The notes under the pieces were generated by a model. It saw only the letters and a program-made list of their open reading frames with translations. It was not told where the DNA came from and did no database searches. Shown in pieces: positions 1 to 8,014 of a DNA stretch of 64,000 bases. Position numbers and translations under genes: made by a program. How positions within the stretch are numbered: position 1 is the stretch's first letter; the number at the start of each line of letters is the position of its first letter. The DNA comes from Streptomyces liliiviolaceus (GTDB taxonomy: Bacteria > Actinomycetota > Actinomycetes > Streptomycetales > Streptomycetaceae). The stretch is taken from assembly GCF_018070025.1 (NCBI RefSeq), contig NZ_JAGPYQ010000002.1, positions 1,240,001 through 1,304,000 on the forward strand. Reading direction: 5' to 3'.

Positions 1-172
1 CGGCCCGTACCGCCTCGGCCCGTTCGAAGGGGCCGGCCAGTCGCGGTCGCAGCCGCACCACGTCCGCGGGCGGCACGGCGGCCGGGGTGTGCCGGGCGAG
101 CAGCCGGTCGAAGAAGTCGGGCGCCCGTGACGCCCGCTCCTGCTCGGGGCGTCCGCCCATGGGGTCAGACAT
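1..172 (-). CDS. Contractile injection system-linked protein, partial (runs off the left edge)
   Basis: Open reading frame entering from the window edge. The visible N-terminus begins MSDPMGGRPEQERASRAPDF and continues with FFDRLLARHTP, with no recognisable catalytic motif in these 57 residues. Its start overlaps the last eight bases of the upstream Cys-rich baseplate-type gene, so the two are probably co-transcribed in the injection-system operon. A second in-frame ATG lies four codons downstream and is an alternative start. I cannot assign a function. Placement in the operon is the only argument for an injection-system role. Confidence 0.55.
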   Translation of the reverse strand, partial: MSDPMGGRPEQERASRAPDFFDRLLARHTPAAVPPADVVRLRPRLAGPFERAEAVRA

Positions 173-893
173 CGGCACACAGCTCCAGGTAGTAGCGGCG
201 CCGCAGCGGGCTCAGCGCCAGGATCTCCGGCTCGCTCCAGCCGTAGGCGGTGGCGAGCAGATGGACGTCGAGGAGCAGGTCGCGCGCCCAGGCGTCCAGT
301 TCGGTCCACAGATAGGAGGCGATGTCGAGTTCGGCGCGGGTGGCCGCTCCGCACTCGGGGCAGTTGACGTTGAGCGTGAGGTCGGCGCCCGGGTCGGCCT
401 CCTGGGCCGCCTCGGCGAGCCGGCGCCGCACCGTCTCGGGCAGCGCGTCGGCGGGGACGTCGGCGCCATGGCGTACGGCCGAGACGACGCACCGTTCCAG
501 CAGGGCCAGGCGGGGTTCCGGGTGCCGGGCCGCCGCCGTCAGGTCGGCGGCACTCGGCACCCGGAGTTCTATCTCCCAGCCGTCCTCGGCGACCCGCACC
601 GAGGACGGGGCGGGACTGCCGGCCGACCGGGCCAACTCCCCTGCGTCGAGGTCGAATTCCATGTCCTCGCCGCAGGCGGAACAGCCGAGACGGACCTGCA
701 TGCGTTCGCCGAACAGGGCCCGGCGCAGCGTGAAGAGGTCAGCCTCCCGCTCGCCCACCGGCAGCGCGGACAGGGTCTCGGCCCCGGTGTCCGGGCGGGC
801 CGCCAGGTGGAGCAGCAGGGCGCGGCCGGACGGGGCCCGGACAAGCCCGGTCTCCCAGGTGCTGAGCAGTTCCGCCGCCCGAGTGATCGTCAT
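165..893 (-). CDS. Baseplate-type protein of contractile injection system, with two CxxC pairs
   Basis: 242 aa soluble protein. It has two CxxC pairs, CSACGE near residue 90 and CPECGA near residue 180, that look like zinc ribbons. Similar Cys-pair proteins occur in phage and extracellular contractile injection system (eCIS) baseplate loci, where they are described as T4-type baseplate proteins; that link is from memory of the family. The gene lies downstream of the sheath and tube genes on the same strand and overlaps the next gene by eight bases. The start ATG follows a G-rich stretch (GGGGGGCGGGGG) that can serve as ribosome binding site. The baseplate role is inferred mainly from the operon. 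Confidence 0.6.
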   Translation of the reverse strand: MTITRAAELLSTWETGLVRAPSGRALLLHLAARPDTGAETLSALPVGEREADLFTLRRALFGERMQVRLGCSACGEDMEFDLDAGELARSAGSPAPSSVRVAEDGWEIELRVPSAADLTAAARHPEPRLALLERCVVSAVRHGADVPADALPETVRRRLAEAAQEADPGADLTLNVNCPECGAATRAELDIASYLWTELDAWARDLLLDVHLLATAYGWSEPEILALSPLRRRYYLELCADV

Positions 894-910
894 CCCCCGC
901 CCCCCGTTCC

Positions 911-944
911 GTACCGGCCGTACCTGACGTACCGGCCGTACCTG
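911..944. repeat. Tandem 18-bp duplication between tube and baseplate-type genes
   Basis: GTACCGGCCGTACCTG occurs twice with an 18-bp period in the 115-bp gap between the two injection-system genes. Each unit contains the palindrome GTACCGGCCGTAC (one mismatch), so it could fold in the transcript. On the minus strand it could read as Arg-Tyr-Gly repeats, but there is no convincing start codon. Confidence 0.6.
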
Positions 945-1008
945 CCCCCGCTGCCCCCGCAGCCCTTGCCGTTCCGGCTGTCCCAGCCGTGGTGCGATCC
1001 CGCGCCGG

Positions 1009-1533
1009 TCAGGCGGGGTTCAGGAACGAGGGCTCCTCCGGCTCGGGCACCTCGTAGTCCCGCTCCCAGCCCTCGCATTCGAGCTTCAGCGACTGGATGG
1101 CCACCGCGTTGGCGTTGGCGTCCAGCTCGCCGAGGACCTGGTACTCGCTGGGCCAGGTCCGGTAGAGCTTGTGCGAGACGGCCACCTGACCGGCCTCGTT
1201 GAGGACCTGGATCACGATGTCCTTGCGGAAGTCCGCGAGGGACACCTCGGAGCCGAGGCCCGCGCCGACCTGCCAGACCTTGTTGGCCCAGCGGTCGAAC
1301 TCGGGATCGTGGGTGACCCCGCGCTCCAGCGTGATGCCCTCGAACTCGGAGCGCCCGGGCGACTTGCGCGGGGAGCTGGGGTCGCCGCCGTGCCGATGCT
1401 TGACGACCTCGGTGGTCCGCTTCAGTGGACTGATCTTGCTGATGCCCGCGACCGTACGACCGTCCCACAGCACGAGGAACTTGAAGTTCTTGTAGGGGTC
1501 GAAACGCTGGGCGTTGACAGTGAACTCAGCCAT
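1009..1533 (-). CDS. Tail tube protein of contractile injection system (phage gp19/Hcp-like)
   Basis: 174 aa, the usual size for phage T4 gp19-like tube proteins. The N-terminus (MAEFTVNAQRFDPYKNFKF, then LVLWDGRTVAGISKI) and the later GVTHDPEFDRWANKVW segment are typical of eCIS and contractile phage inner-tube subunits, which stack as hexamers inside the sheath. It lies directly downstream of the sheath gene with a 39-bp gap on the same strand, the canonical sheath-tube order. In Streptomyces such particles are known to be cytosolic. Family assignment is strong. Confidence 0.88.
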   Translation of the reverse strand: MAEFTVNAQRFDPYKNFKFLVLWDGRTVAGISKISPLKRTTEVVKHRHGGDPSSPRKSPGRSEFEGITLERGVTHDPEFDRWANKVWQVGAGLGSEVSLADFRKDIVIQVLNEAGQVAVSHKLYRTWPSEYQVLGELDANANAVAIQSLKLECEGWERDYEVPEPEEPSFLNPA

Positions 1534-1572
1534 CGGTTTCCTTCACGTTCTCCCTCATGGGGCTCATGGGGC

Positions 1573-3432
1573 CTAGAGCTCGAACTGCCCGGACGTCTGC
1601 TGGATCCTGACGACGACGAACTCGGCCGGCCTGACCGGCGCGATGCCGACCAGGACGTTGACGACGCCGTTCGCGATGTCCTCGTCGGTCGTGGTGTCGC
1701 GGTCGCACTTGACGAAGTACGCCTCCCGCGGAGTGCCGCCCTTGAAGGCGCCCTGGCGGAACAGCGTGTGCAGGTACGAGGAGGCGCCGAGGCGGATCTG
1801 CTGCCACAGGTTCTCGTCGTTGGGCTCGAACACGACCCACTGCAGGCCGCGTTGCAGGCTCTCCTCGACATGCAGGGCGAGCCGTCGCACGGGGACGTAC
1901 TTCCACTCGCTGTCGAGCGCGTCGGAGCCCTCCAGGGTGCGCGCGCCCCAGACGAGCGGCCCCACCAGCGGCAGGGTGCGCAGGCAGTTGACGCCGAGCG
2001 GGTTGAGCAGTCCGCTCTCCCGGTCGGTGAGGTCGACGGTCAGCGAGTGGACTCCCGCGAGCCGTGCCTCGGTGCCGGCCGGCGCCTTCCACACCCCGCG
2101 CTCGGAGTCCGTGCGCGCGTAGACCCCGGCGACCGCGCCCGACGGCGGGAAGGAACGCAGCCGTCCGGTGAGCGGGTCGGTGAGCTGCAGATGCGGGAAG
2201 TACAGGCCCGCGTGGTTGCCGCGGACGGCGTCGAACGCGGCGAGTCCGGCGCGGGCGGTGTCCACGCTCACCCAGGTGCCGGGCGAATCGACGAGCAGGA
2301 AGATCCGCCGCTCCTCGCAGAGCCGCTGGGCCGCGGAGACGACCGTGATCGCGTCGTCGGTCGACTCGTACGCCGCGAGTTCCGGCAGGACGAGCAGGTT
2401 GACGTCCGCGACGCCGCGCAGCGCCTGGAGGCCGGTCTTGTCCGCCTCGCTGCCGATGAGGTCGCGCGGGCCGGGGGCCTCGCCGTCCTCGCCGCCCTCC
2501 AGCGGGAAGACGGGCGGGTTGACGGAGGCCTCAAGGCCCAGGTCGTTGGCGCACTCGCCGACGAACCGGACGACGTCCTCGGGGTCGGTGGAGCCCGCGA
2601 CGACCTGGAGGCGCCTGCCGAACGCGGTGACCTCGGCGCCCGCGAAGGCGTGCCGCCCCGGCGCGTCGGGCAGCGCCCGCAGCTTGCGTTCGAGCAGCAG
2701 GGCCAACTCGGCCACACCGGACGGGGATTCGCCGTCGCAGTCGGGGTCGTACAGCGTGAACTCGCGCTCGACGTCACCGATCTTGACGGTCAGGTCGACG
2801 GCGAGGTCGGGCAGGTCGTGCCCGAACGGCTTGGAGACGGTGCCGGACGGGTCGGGCCGGCCCTCGCCCACGGCCTCGACGCGGACGAGCCGCGACCCGG
2901 CGTTGATCACGGTCGGCGCGTACCGGCCGTGCGAGGTGTCCATGGACAGCCCGGTGAAGCTCTCGCGGGCCCGGCCCCTGGCGTCGTACACGCGCAGGTT
3001 GAACGTCTCGTCCGGGCGGGGCGTGTCGTGGTCGACGGCGACGCGCAATCCGTTGCCCCATACGCCGAATTCCCTGGCGTGCACGTCGAGGACCGCGCTC
3101 CCGCTGTGGCCCTCGGTGGACTCCAGGGTGACCCGGGCGGCCTTCCCGCTGTTCGCTTTGGCGACGCGGACGATCACGGCGACGGTGCCGCCGTTGCCGA
3201 AGAACTGGTGCACCGCGTAGCCGACGGCGCTGCGCGAGCTCAGGCCTCCGAAGCGGCGCTCGAACTCGGTGAAGCTCGTGACGCGCACCGGCTCGTTCAG
3301 CGGGCCGCGCCGGGTGTGCCCCACGAAGGCGGTCACCGAGGTGGTGACGGTCGAGACGGTCCGTGCGCTGCTGGGAAGTTCTTCGACGTAGACGCCGGGA
3401 TACGTCGGCCTGGCAGTGTTCACCGCGTTCAT
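1573..3432 (-). CDS. Contractile sheath protein of injection system
   Basis: 619 aa. The N-terminus reads NTARPTYPGVYVEELPS, the hallmark of phage tail sheath subunits (PGVYVEE). The C-terminal part has the conserved stretch around EPNDENLWQQIRLGAS and ends with VVVRIQQTSGQFEL, matching the contractile sheath C-terminal domain. The sheath polymer contracts to drive the inner tube. I chose the ATG of MNAVNTARP because AGGAGGGGG sits about seven bases upstream; an in-frame ATG two codons earlier is too close to that site. It is the first visible gene of the minus-strand injection-system operon. Confidence 0.9.
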   Translation of the reverse strand: MNAVNTARPTYPGVYVEELPSSARTVSTVTTSVTAFVGHTRRGPLNEPVRVTSFTEFERRFGGLSSRSAVGYAVHQFFGNGGTVAVIVRVAKANSGKAARVTLESTEGHSGSAVLDVHAREFGVWGNGLRVAVDHDTPRPDETFNLRVYDARGRARESFTGLSMDTSHGRYAPTVINAGSRLVRVEAVGEGRPDPSGTVSKPFGHDLPDLAVDLTVKIGDVEREFTLYDPDCDGESPSGVAELALLLERKLRALPDAPGRHAFAGAEVTAFGRRLQVVAGSTDPEDVVRFVGECANDLGLEASVNPPVFPLEGGEDGEAPGPRDLIGSEADKTGLQALRGVADVNLLVLPELAAYESTDDAITVVSAAQRLCEERRIFLLVDSPGTWVSVDTARAGLAAFDAVRGNHAGLYFPHLQLTDPLTGRLRSFPPSGAVAGVYARTDSERGVWKAPAGTEARLAGVHSLTVDLTDRESGLLNPLGVNCLRTLPLVGPLVWGARTLEGSDALDSEWKYVPVRRLALHVEESLQRGLQWVVFEPNDENLWQQIRLGASSYLHTLFRQGAFKGGTPREAYFVKCDRDTTTDEDIANGVVNVLVGIAPVRPAEFVVVRIQQTSGQFEL

Positions 3433-3812
3433 CGGCATTCCCCCTCCTAGTCCGATCTCGGGCACCGGATGTCATGCACCAAGAGGCGGCAGAGGGGGAT
3501 GGTTCGCGTCCGGCGCACGCAGAGGTCTCCGGACGTGCGGAAGGCACGCCGGTCCACGACACCGCATCAGCTTCCCCCGTCAGTGCCCCGGCCGGACGGC
3601 CGTCCGGGGTCAAGCAGCTCGCTTGTGACTCCTGATGCTCAAGTGCTCAATCCACCCTGTTGGCTGGAGAGTTGCGTATGCAAGGCGTCTTCACGCCACC
3701 CCGCAAGGAGATTCGATGGAGGGCACCGCGCACAGCTCGCACACGATGTACTCGTGTCGCGGCGCCTGATTCACGCATTGGCCACAGGCCGTGGTGCAGC
3801 AGAATGGGCCGC
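3433..3812. other. 380-bp intergenic region upstream of the sheath gene
   Basis: This divergent spacer holds a perfect 16-bp palindrome (CCGGACGGCCGTCCGG, 3592-3607) in the likely sheath leader and one candidate micro-ORF at 3716-3769, listed separately. I see no clear consensus promoter. Confidence 0.5.
3716..3769 (+). CDS. Candidate 17-codon micro-ORF upstream of YchJ-type gene
   Basis: ATG preceded by a strong AAGGAG five bases upstream, encoding MEGTAHSSHTMYSCRGA then TGA. It ends about 35-45 bases before the next gene. The ribosome binding site is better than that of the larger downstream gene, so it may be a translated leader. The peptide matches no family I know and could be chance. 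Confidence 0.25.
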   Translation: MEGTAHSSHTMYSCRGA

Positions 3813-4232
3813 ATGTCCCGACGCACCCCGCAGTCCCGCAACCAGCGCCGTTCCGCTCCGGCGCACAACCCCTCGTGCCCTTGCGGTCTTGCGAAGACGT
3901 ACGAGCAGTGCTGTGGCCGGTTTCACCGGGGTGAGGGCGCGGCGCCGACCGCCGAGGCACTGATGCGCTCGCGCTACTGCGCGTTCGTCAGGCGCGACGA
4001 GGCGTACCTGCTGCGCACCTGGCATCCGCGCACCAGGCCGGCCCACCTGGACCTGGACCAGGCGACACGCTGGACGGGCCTGGAGATCCTCGCCACAACG
4101 GACGGCACGCCCTTCCACACGACGGGCACGGTGACGTTCCGCGCGTCCTACGCAGGCGGCTCCCTCCACGAGAGAAGCCGCTTCGAACGGGCGGACGGGG
4201 CATGGGTGTACGTGGACGGAGAGGTGTCCTAG
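3813..4232 (+). CDS. YchJ-family (UPF0225) SEC-C motif protein
   Basis: 139 aa. The N-terminal NPSCPCGLAKTYEQCCGRFH is a SEC-C type zinc-binding motif (CxC...CC), followed by the YchJ signature EALMRSRYCAFVRRDEAYL and a C-terminal SnoaL-like fold segment (SRFERADGAWVYVDG). Family members are small cytosolic proteins of unclear biochemical role. An in-frame ATG three codons earlier (MGRMSRR) is an equally possible start; neither has a clear ribosome binding site. It is convergent with the gluconate regulator. Confidence 0.85.
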   Translation: MSRRTPQSRNQRRSAPAHNPSCPCGLAKTYEQCCGRFHRGEGAAPTAEALMRSRYCAFVRRDEAYLLRTWHPRTRPAHLDLDQATRWTGLEILATTDGTPFHTTGTVTFRASYAGGSLHERSRFERADGAWVYVDGEVS

Positions 4233-4300
4233 GGGCGCAGCCCTTGAGGGGCGCGGGGAACTGCGCGACCAGCCACGACGCACCCGCACCCGAAAGCAGA
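4233..4300. repeat. Streptomyces-type intergenic GGGGCGCGGGGAACTGCGC repeat
   Basis: Contains GGGGCGCGGGGAACTGCGCG followed by ACCAGCCACGACGCACCCGC between two convergent genes. Related copies occur near 9050-9145 and 15167-15262. Such repeats are common 3' of genes in Streptomyces. Confidence 0.75.
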
Positions 4301-4328
4301 CCGGGACAGGTCACCCCTCAGGGACAGA

Positions 4329-5036
4329 TCACCCCTCAGGACTGAGGATGTCCAATTCCTGAAGCGCCCCCACCACGACCTCCCGGGTCAGAGCCTCCGC
4401 CCGCACCGCGTCACCCGCCCGCACCGCCTCGGCGACCTGCACATGCAGCGTCACCGCCGCGGGATCGGGGTCCTCGAACATCACCTGATGGTGCGTACGT
4501 CCGGCCAGCACCTCGGCCACCACGTCCCCGAGCCGCGCGAACATCTCGTTGCCGGAGGCGTTCAGCACGATCCGGTGGAAGGCGATGTCGTGGACGAGGT
4601 ACCCCTCCAGCTTGTGGCCGCGTGAGTGCGCCACCATGCCGAGCGCGCACTCGGTCAGCTCGGCGCACTGCTCGGCCGTGGCGTGCTTCGCGGCAAGACC
4701 CGCCGCGACGGGCTCCACGGCGCAGCGCAGCACGGTCAGCGAGCGCAGCTGGCGCGGTCGGTCGGCGCCCGCCAGCCGCCACCGGATGACCTGCGGGTCG
4801 TAGACGTTCCACTCGTTCGCGGGACGGACGGTCACGCCGACCCGGCGGCGGGACTCCACGAGGTGCATCGACTCCAGTACGCGGACCGCCTCGCGCATCA
4901 CCGAGCGTGACACCTCGAAACGCTGCGCCAGCTCGTCGGTGCGCAGAACGCTGCCCGGGGGGTACTCGCCCGCGGTGATCGAAGGACCGAGGCTTTCCAG
5001 TACATGGCCGTGCAGCCCCCGGCCCGGTGTGCTCAT
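4329..5036 (-). CDS. gntR: GntR/FadR-family regulator of the gluconate operon
   Basis: 235 aa. The winged helix-turn-helix is at about residues 15-70 (DELAQRFEVSRSVMREAVRV), followed by an FCD ligand-binding domain. Residues such as D in YLVHDIAFHRIVL and the later histidines fit the FCD metal/ligand site. It is divergent from gluconokinase and gluconate permease genes, which is the standard arrangement for the gluconate repressor that is released by gluconate or gluconate-6-P. I chose the ATG of MSTPGRG; an upstream in-frame extension lacks any family similarity. No clear ribosome binding site precedes it, so it could be leaderless. Confidence 0.87.
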   Translation of the reverse strand: MSTPGRGLHGHVLESLGPSITAGEYPPGSVLRTDELAQRFEVSRSVMREAVRVLESMHLVESRRRVGVTVRPANEWNVYDPQVIRWRLAGADRPRQLRSLTVLRCAVEPVAAGLAAKHATAEQCAELTECALGMVAHSRGHKLEGYLVHDIAFHRIVLNASGNEMFARLGDVVAEVLAGRTHHQVMFEDPDPAAVTLHVQVAEAVRAGDAVRAEALTREVVVGALQELDILSPEG

Positions 5037-5072
5037 GGGTTCAGGGTACGAGGAACAGCGCGTGAACAAAAA

Positions 5073-5111
5073 GTCAGACTTATACGTCACAGACTCTTGA
5101 ATTCATCTGAC
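5073..5111. promoter_or_regulatory. Putative GntR operator between gntR and gntK
   Basis: GTCAGA (5073-5078) and TCTGAC (5106-5111) form an inverted pair in the divergent promoter, and CAGACT is repeated directly at 5075 and 5090. GTCAGAC fits the FadR-subfamily GTnnnAC pattern. Binding is inferred. Confidence 0.5.
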
Positions 5112-5191
5112 CTATGGGTTTCAGTGTCGTGACGGATGCGGCACCTGACATTCATCCGCGATCCGATGTCGAAGAAGACAGCGAGGCAGCT

Positions 5192-5701
5192 ATGAGTACC
5201 CCCCACGTCGTCGTGGTGATGGGCGTGGCAGGCACGGGCAAGACCACCATCGGGCCCCTGCTTGCGGACCGGCTCGGCGTTCCCTACGCCGAGGGCGACG
5301 ATTTCCACCCCGAGGCGAACATCGCCAAGATGTCGGCCGGTACGCCGCTCACCGACGAGGACCGCTGGCCCTGGCTGGACGCCATCGGCGCCTGGGCGCA
5401 CGGGCGGGCCGGACTCGGCGGCGTGGTCAGCAGCTCCGCGCTGAAGCGCGGCTACCGGGACCGGCTCAGGGCGGCCGCCCCCGGCGTCGTCTTCGTCCAT
5501 CTCACCGGTGACCGCAAGCTCATCGAGGACCGGATGGCACACCGTCAGGGCCACTTCATGCCCACGGCGCTCCTCGACTCCCAGTTCGCCACCCTCCAGC
5601 CGCTCCAGGCGGACGAGACGGGTGTCGCGGTGGACGTCGCCGGCAGCCCCGACGAGATCACCGACCGAGCCGTGACGGCGCTGGACGGCCTCGCCCGCTA
5701 G
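5192..5701 (+). CDS. gntK: Gluconokinase
   Basis: 169 aa, typical length for GntK/IdnK. Walker A motif GVAGTGKTT lies at about residues 10-18, with the family signatures YAEGDDFHPEANIAKM, PLTDEDRWPWL and the lid-region RQGHFMP. It phosphorylates D-gluconate with ATP to 6-phosphogluconate, feeding the pentose phosphate pathway. The ATG of MSTPHVV begins just before the first beta strand; the longer reading frame upstream shows no homology. It is the first gene of a plus-strand operon with gntP, an SDR and an idonate-type dehydrogenase, divergent from gntR. Confidence 0.93.
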   Translation: MSTPHVVVVMGVAGTGKTTIGPLLADRLGVPYAEGDDFHPEANIAKMSAGTPLTDEDRWPWLDAIGAWAHGRAGLGGVVSSSALKRGYRDRLRAAAPGVVFVHLTGDRKLIEDRMAHRQGHFMPTALLDSQFATLQPLQADETGVAVDVAGSPDEITDRAVTALDGLAR

Positions 5702-5768
5702 CTCCCCGCCTCCCCTGCCCTCCCCGCAGGGGCCCTCCCCTCTCCCCTCCCATGCAAGGAACTGCACC

Positions 5769-7166
5769 GTGACCAGACTCAGCGTCGAGATGCTGGCAGC
5801 GGATCCCGTCGAGCCGATCACCTCGGCGGGCCATGCTCAGCTGGGCATCGCCGTACTGGCGGGCATCGCCGTCATCGTCCTGCTCATCACCAAGTTCAAG
5901 CTCCACGCCTTTCTCGCGCTGACCATCGGGTCGCTGGCGCTCGGCGCCTTCGCCGGAGCACCGCTCGACAAGGCGATCACCAGCTTCTCGGCCGGTCTCG
6001 GTTCGACCGTCGCCGGCGTGGGTGTGCTGATCGCGCTCGGCGCGATCCTCGGCAAGCTGCTCGCGGACTCGGGCGGCGCCGACCAGATCGTCGACACGAT
6101 CCTCGCCAAGGCGGGCGGCCGTTCGATGCCCTGGGCGATGGTGCTGATCGCCTCGGTGATCGGGCTGCCGCTCTTCTTCGAGGTCGGCATCGTGCTGCTG
6201 ATCCCGGTCGTCCTGATGGTGGCCAAGCGCGGCAACTACTCGCTGATGCGCATCGGCATCCCGGCGCTCGCGGGTCTGTCCGTGATGCACGGGCTGATCC
6301 CGCCGCACCCCGGCCCGCTGGTCGCGATCGACGCGGTCAAGGCGAACCTCGGTGTCACCCTCGCCCTCGGCATCCTCGTCGCCATCCCGACCGTGATCAT
6401 CGCGGGACCGCTCTTCTCGAAGTACGCGGCCCGCTGGGTGGACGTCCCGGCGCCGGAGAAGATGATCCCCCAGCGCGCCTCCGAGGACCTGGAGAAGCGC
6501 CCCGGTTTCGGCGCCACCATCGCCACCGTCATGCTGCCGGTCGTGCTGATGCTGGCCAAGGCGCTGGTGGACATCGTCGTCGACGACCCGACGCACATGG
6601 TGCAGCGCGTCTTCGACGTGATCGGCTCCCCGCTGATCGCGCTGCTGGCGGCCGTGCTCGTCGCCATGTTCACGCTCGGCCGGGCGGCCGGGTTCACCAA
6701 GGGCCGGATGTCCTCGACCGTCGAGAAGTCGCTCGCCCCCATCGCGGGCATCCTGCTGATCGTCGGCGCGGGCGGCGGCTTCAAGCAGACGCTGATCGAC
6801 TGCGGGGTGGGCCAGATGATCCTGGACATCTCCAAGGACTGGTCGATCCCCGCGCTCCTGCTGGCCTGGCTGATCGCGGTGGCGATCCGGCTCGCGACCG
6901 GTTCGGCGACCGTCGCCACCATCTCGGCGGCCGGTCTGGTGGCCCCGCTGGCGGCCGACATGTCGACCACGCACACCGCGCTGCTCGTCCTGGCGATCGG
7001 CGCCGGTTCGCTGTTCTTCAGCCATGTGAACGACGCCGGGTTCTGGCTGGTCAAGGAGTACTTCGGCTTGAGCGTCGGCCAAACGATCAAGACCTGGTCG
7101 GTCATGGAGACCATCATCTCGGTGGTCGCCGGAGGCCTGGTGCTGCTGCTGTCGCTGGTGATCTAG
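5769..7166 (+). CDS. gntP: Gluconate:H+ symporter, GntP family
   Basis: 465 aa integral membrane protein with about 12-14 hydrophobic segments. Family signatures include PLFFEVGIVLLIPV, the IPPHPGP motif, RLATGSATVATIS and SHVNDAGFWLVKEYF, all hallmarks of gluconate permeases. It imports gluconate across the cytoplasmic membrane with protons. The GTG start is preceded by AAGGA at good spacing. It lies 67 bp downstream of gntK, so kinase and transporter are probably co-transcribed under gntR control. Confidence 0.95.
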   Translation: MTRLSVEMLAADPVEPITSAGHAQLGIAVLAGIAVIVLLITKFKLHAFLALTIGSLALGAFAGAPLDKAITSFSAGLGSTVAGVGVLIALGAILGKLLADSGGADQIVDTILAKAGGRSMPWAMVLIASVIGLPLFFEVGIVLLIPVVLMVAKRGNYSLMRIGIPALAGLSVMHGLIPPHPGPLVAIDAVKANLGVTLALGILVAIPTVIIAGPLFSKYAARWVDVPAPEKMIPQRASEDLEKRPGFGATIATVMLPVVLMLAKALVDIVVDDPTHMVQRVFDVIGSPLIALLAAVLVAMFTLGRAAGFTKGRMSSTVEKSLAPIAGILLIVGAGGGFKQTLIDCGVGQMILDISKDWSIPALLLAWLIAVAIRLATGSATVATISAAGLVAPLAADMSTTHTALLVLAIGAGSLFFSHVNDAGFWLVKEYFGLSVGQTIKTWSVMETIISVVAGGLVLLLSLVI

Positions 7167-7218
7167 CGCACCGGCGGCTCTCAGGCACCTCTCGGGTACT
7201 CCTCAGGAAGGTACGGCG

Positions 7219-7980
7219 ATGACCCACCCCCTCTTCGACATCGGCGGCCGTACGGCGCTGGTCACCGGGTCCAGCCGGGGCATCGGCCTCGCGCTGGCCC
7301 GGGGCCTCGCGGAGGCCGGCTGCACGGTCGTGCTGAACGGCCGCGATCCGGACCGGCTCGCGGAGGCCGCGGCGCGGCTGCCCGGCGAGGCGGTCCACAC
7401 GGTGGCCTTCGACGTGACCGACGGTCCGTCGGTGGCCGCCGGGATCGCGGACGTCGAGGAGCGGGTGGGCCCGCTGGACATCCTCGTCAACAACGCCGGG
7501 ATGCAACTGCGGTCCCCGCTCCTGGAGTTCACCGACTCCGACTGGCACCGCATCCTGGACACCAATCTGACCAGCGCGTTCCTGGTGGGCCGCGAGGCCG
7601 CCCGGGGCATGACCGCGCGCGGCCACGGCAAGATCGTCAACATCTGTTCCCTGCAGAGCGAGGTGGCGCGGCCCGGCATCGCGCCGTACGCCGCCACCAA
7701 GGGCGCGCTCAAGATGCTCACCAAGGGCATGTGCGCCGACTGGGGCCCGCACGGCGTGCAGGTGAACGGGCTCGGCCCCGGCTACATCGAGACCGAACTC
7801 ACCCGACCCCTCGTCGACGACCCGGAGTTCAGCGCCTGGGTCCGCCGCCGCACCCCGGCAGGACGCTGGGGCCGTACGGAGGACCTGGTCGGCGGTGTGC
7901 TGTTCCTCGCCTCCCCGGCGGCGGACTTCGTCAGCGGCCAGGTGCTGTACGTCGACGGCGGCATGACCAGCGTCCTCTGA
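7219..7980 (+). CDS. idnO: SDR oxidoreductase, gluconate 5-dehydrogenase (IdnO-like)
   Basis: 253 aa classical short-chain dehydrogenase. The cofactor motif TGSSRGIG is at about residues 16-23, NNAG near 92 and the catalytic Tyr-Lys pair in YAATKGALK; the C-terminus ends in a FVSGQVLYVDGG segment. IdnO-type enzymes interconvert 5-keto-D-gluconate and D-gluconate. That substrate is inferred from the operon with gluconokinase, gluconate permease and an L-idonate dehydrogenase-like enzyme. GGAAGG precedes the ATG. Confidence 0.82.
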   Translation: MTHPLFDIGGRTALVTGSSRGIGLALARGLAEAGCTVVLNGRDPDRLAEAAARLPGEAVHTVAFDVTDGPSVAAGIADVEERVGPLDILVNNAGMQLRSPLLEFTDSDWHRILDTNLTSAFLVGREAARGMTARGHGKIVNICSLQSEVARPGIAPYAATKGALKMLTKGMCADWGPHGVQVNGLGPGYIETELTRPLVDDPEFSAWVRRRTPAGRWGRTEDLVGGVLFLASPAADFVSGQVLYVDGGMTSVL

Positions 7981-8014
7981 GAAAGCTGATCCGAAGAGAC
8001 CGGAAGGGGCTCCC

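Noticed and set aside
890..1008. Small Arg-Tyr-Gly-rich peptide encoded by the tandem duplication
   Set aside because: No start codon with a ribosome binding site. The open frame overlaps the tube gene out of frame.
5073..5111. Membership of the gluconate promoter in the GGTCWGACC regulon
   Set aside because: The half-sites resemble the motif but are arranged differently, and an adjacent gluconate-specific GntR explains them better.
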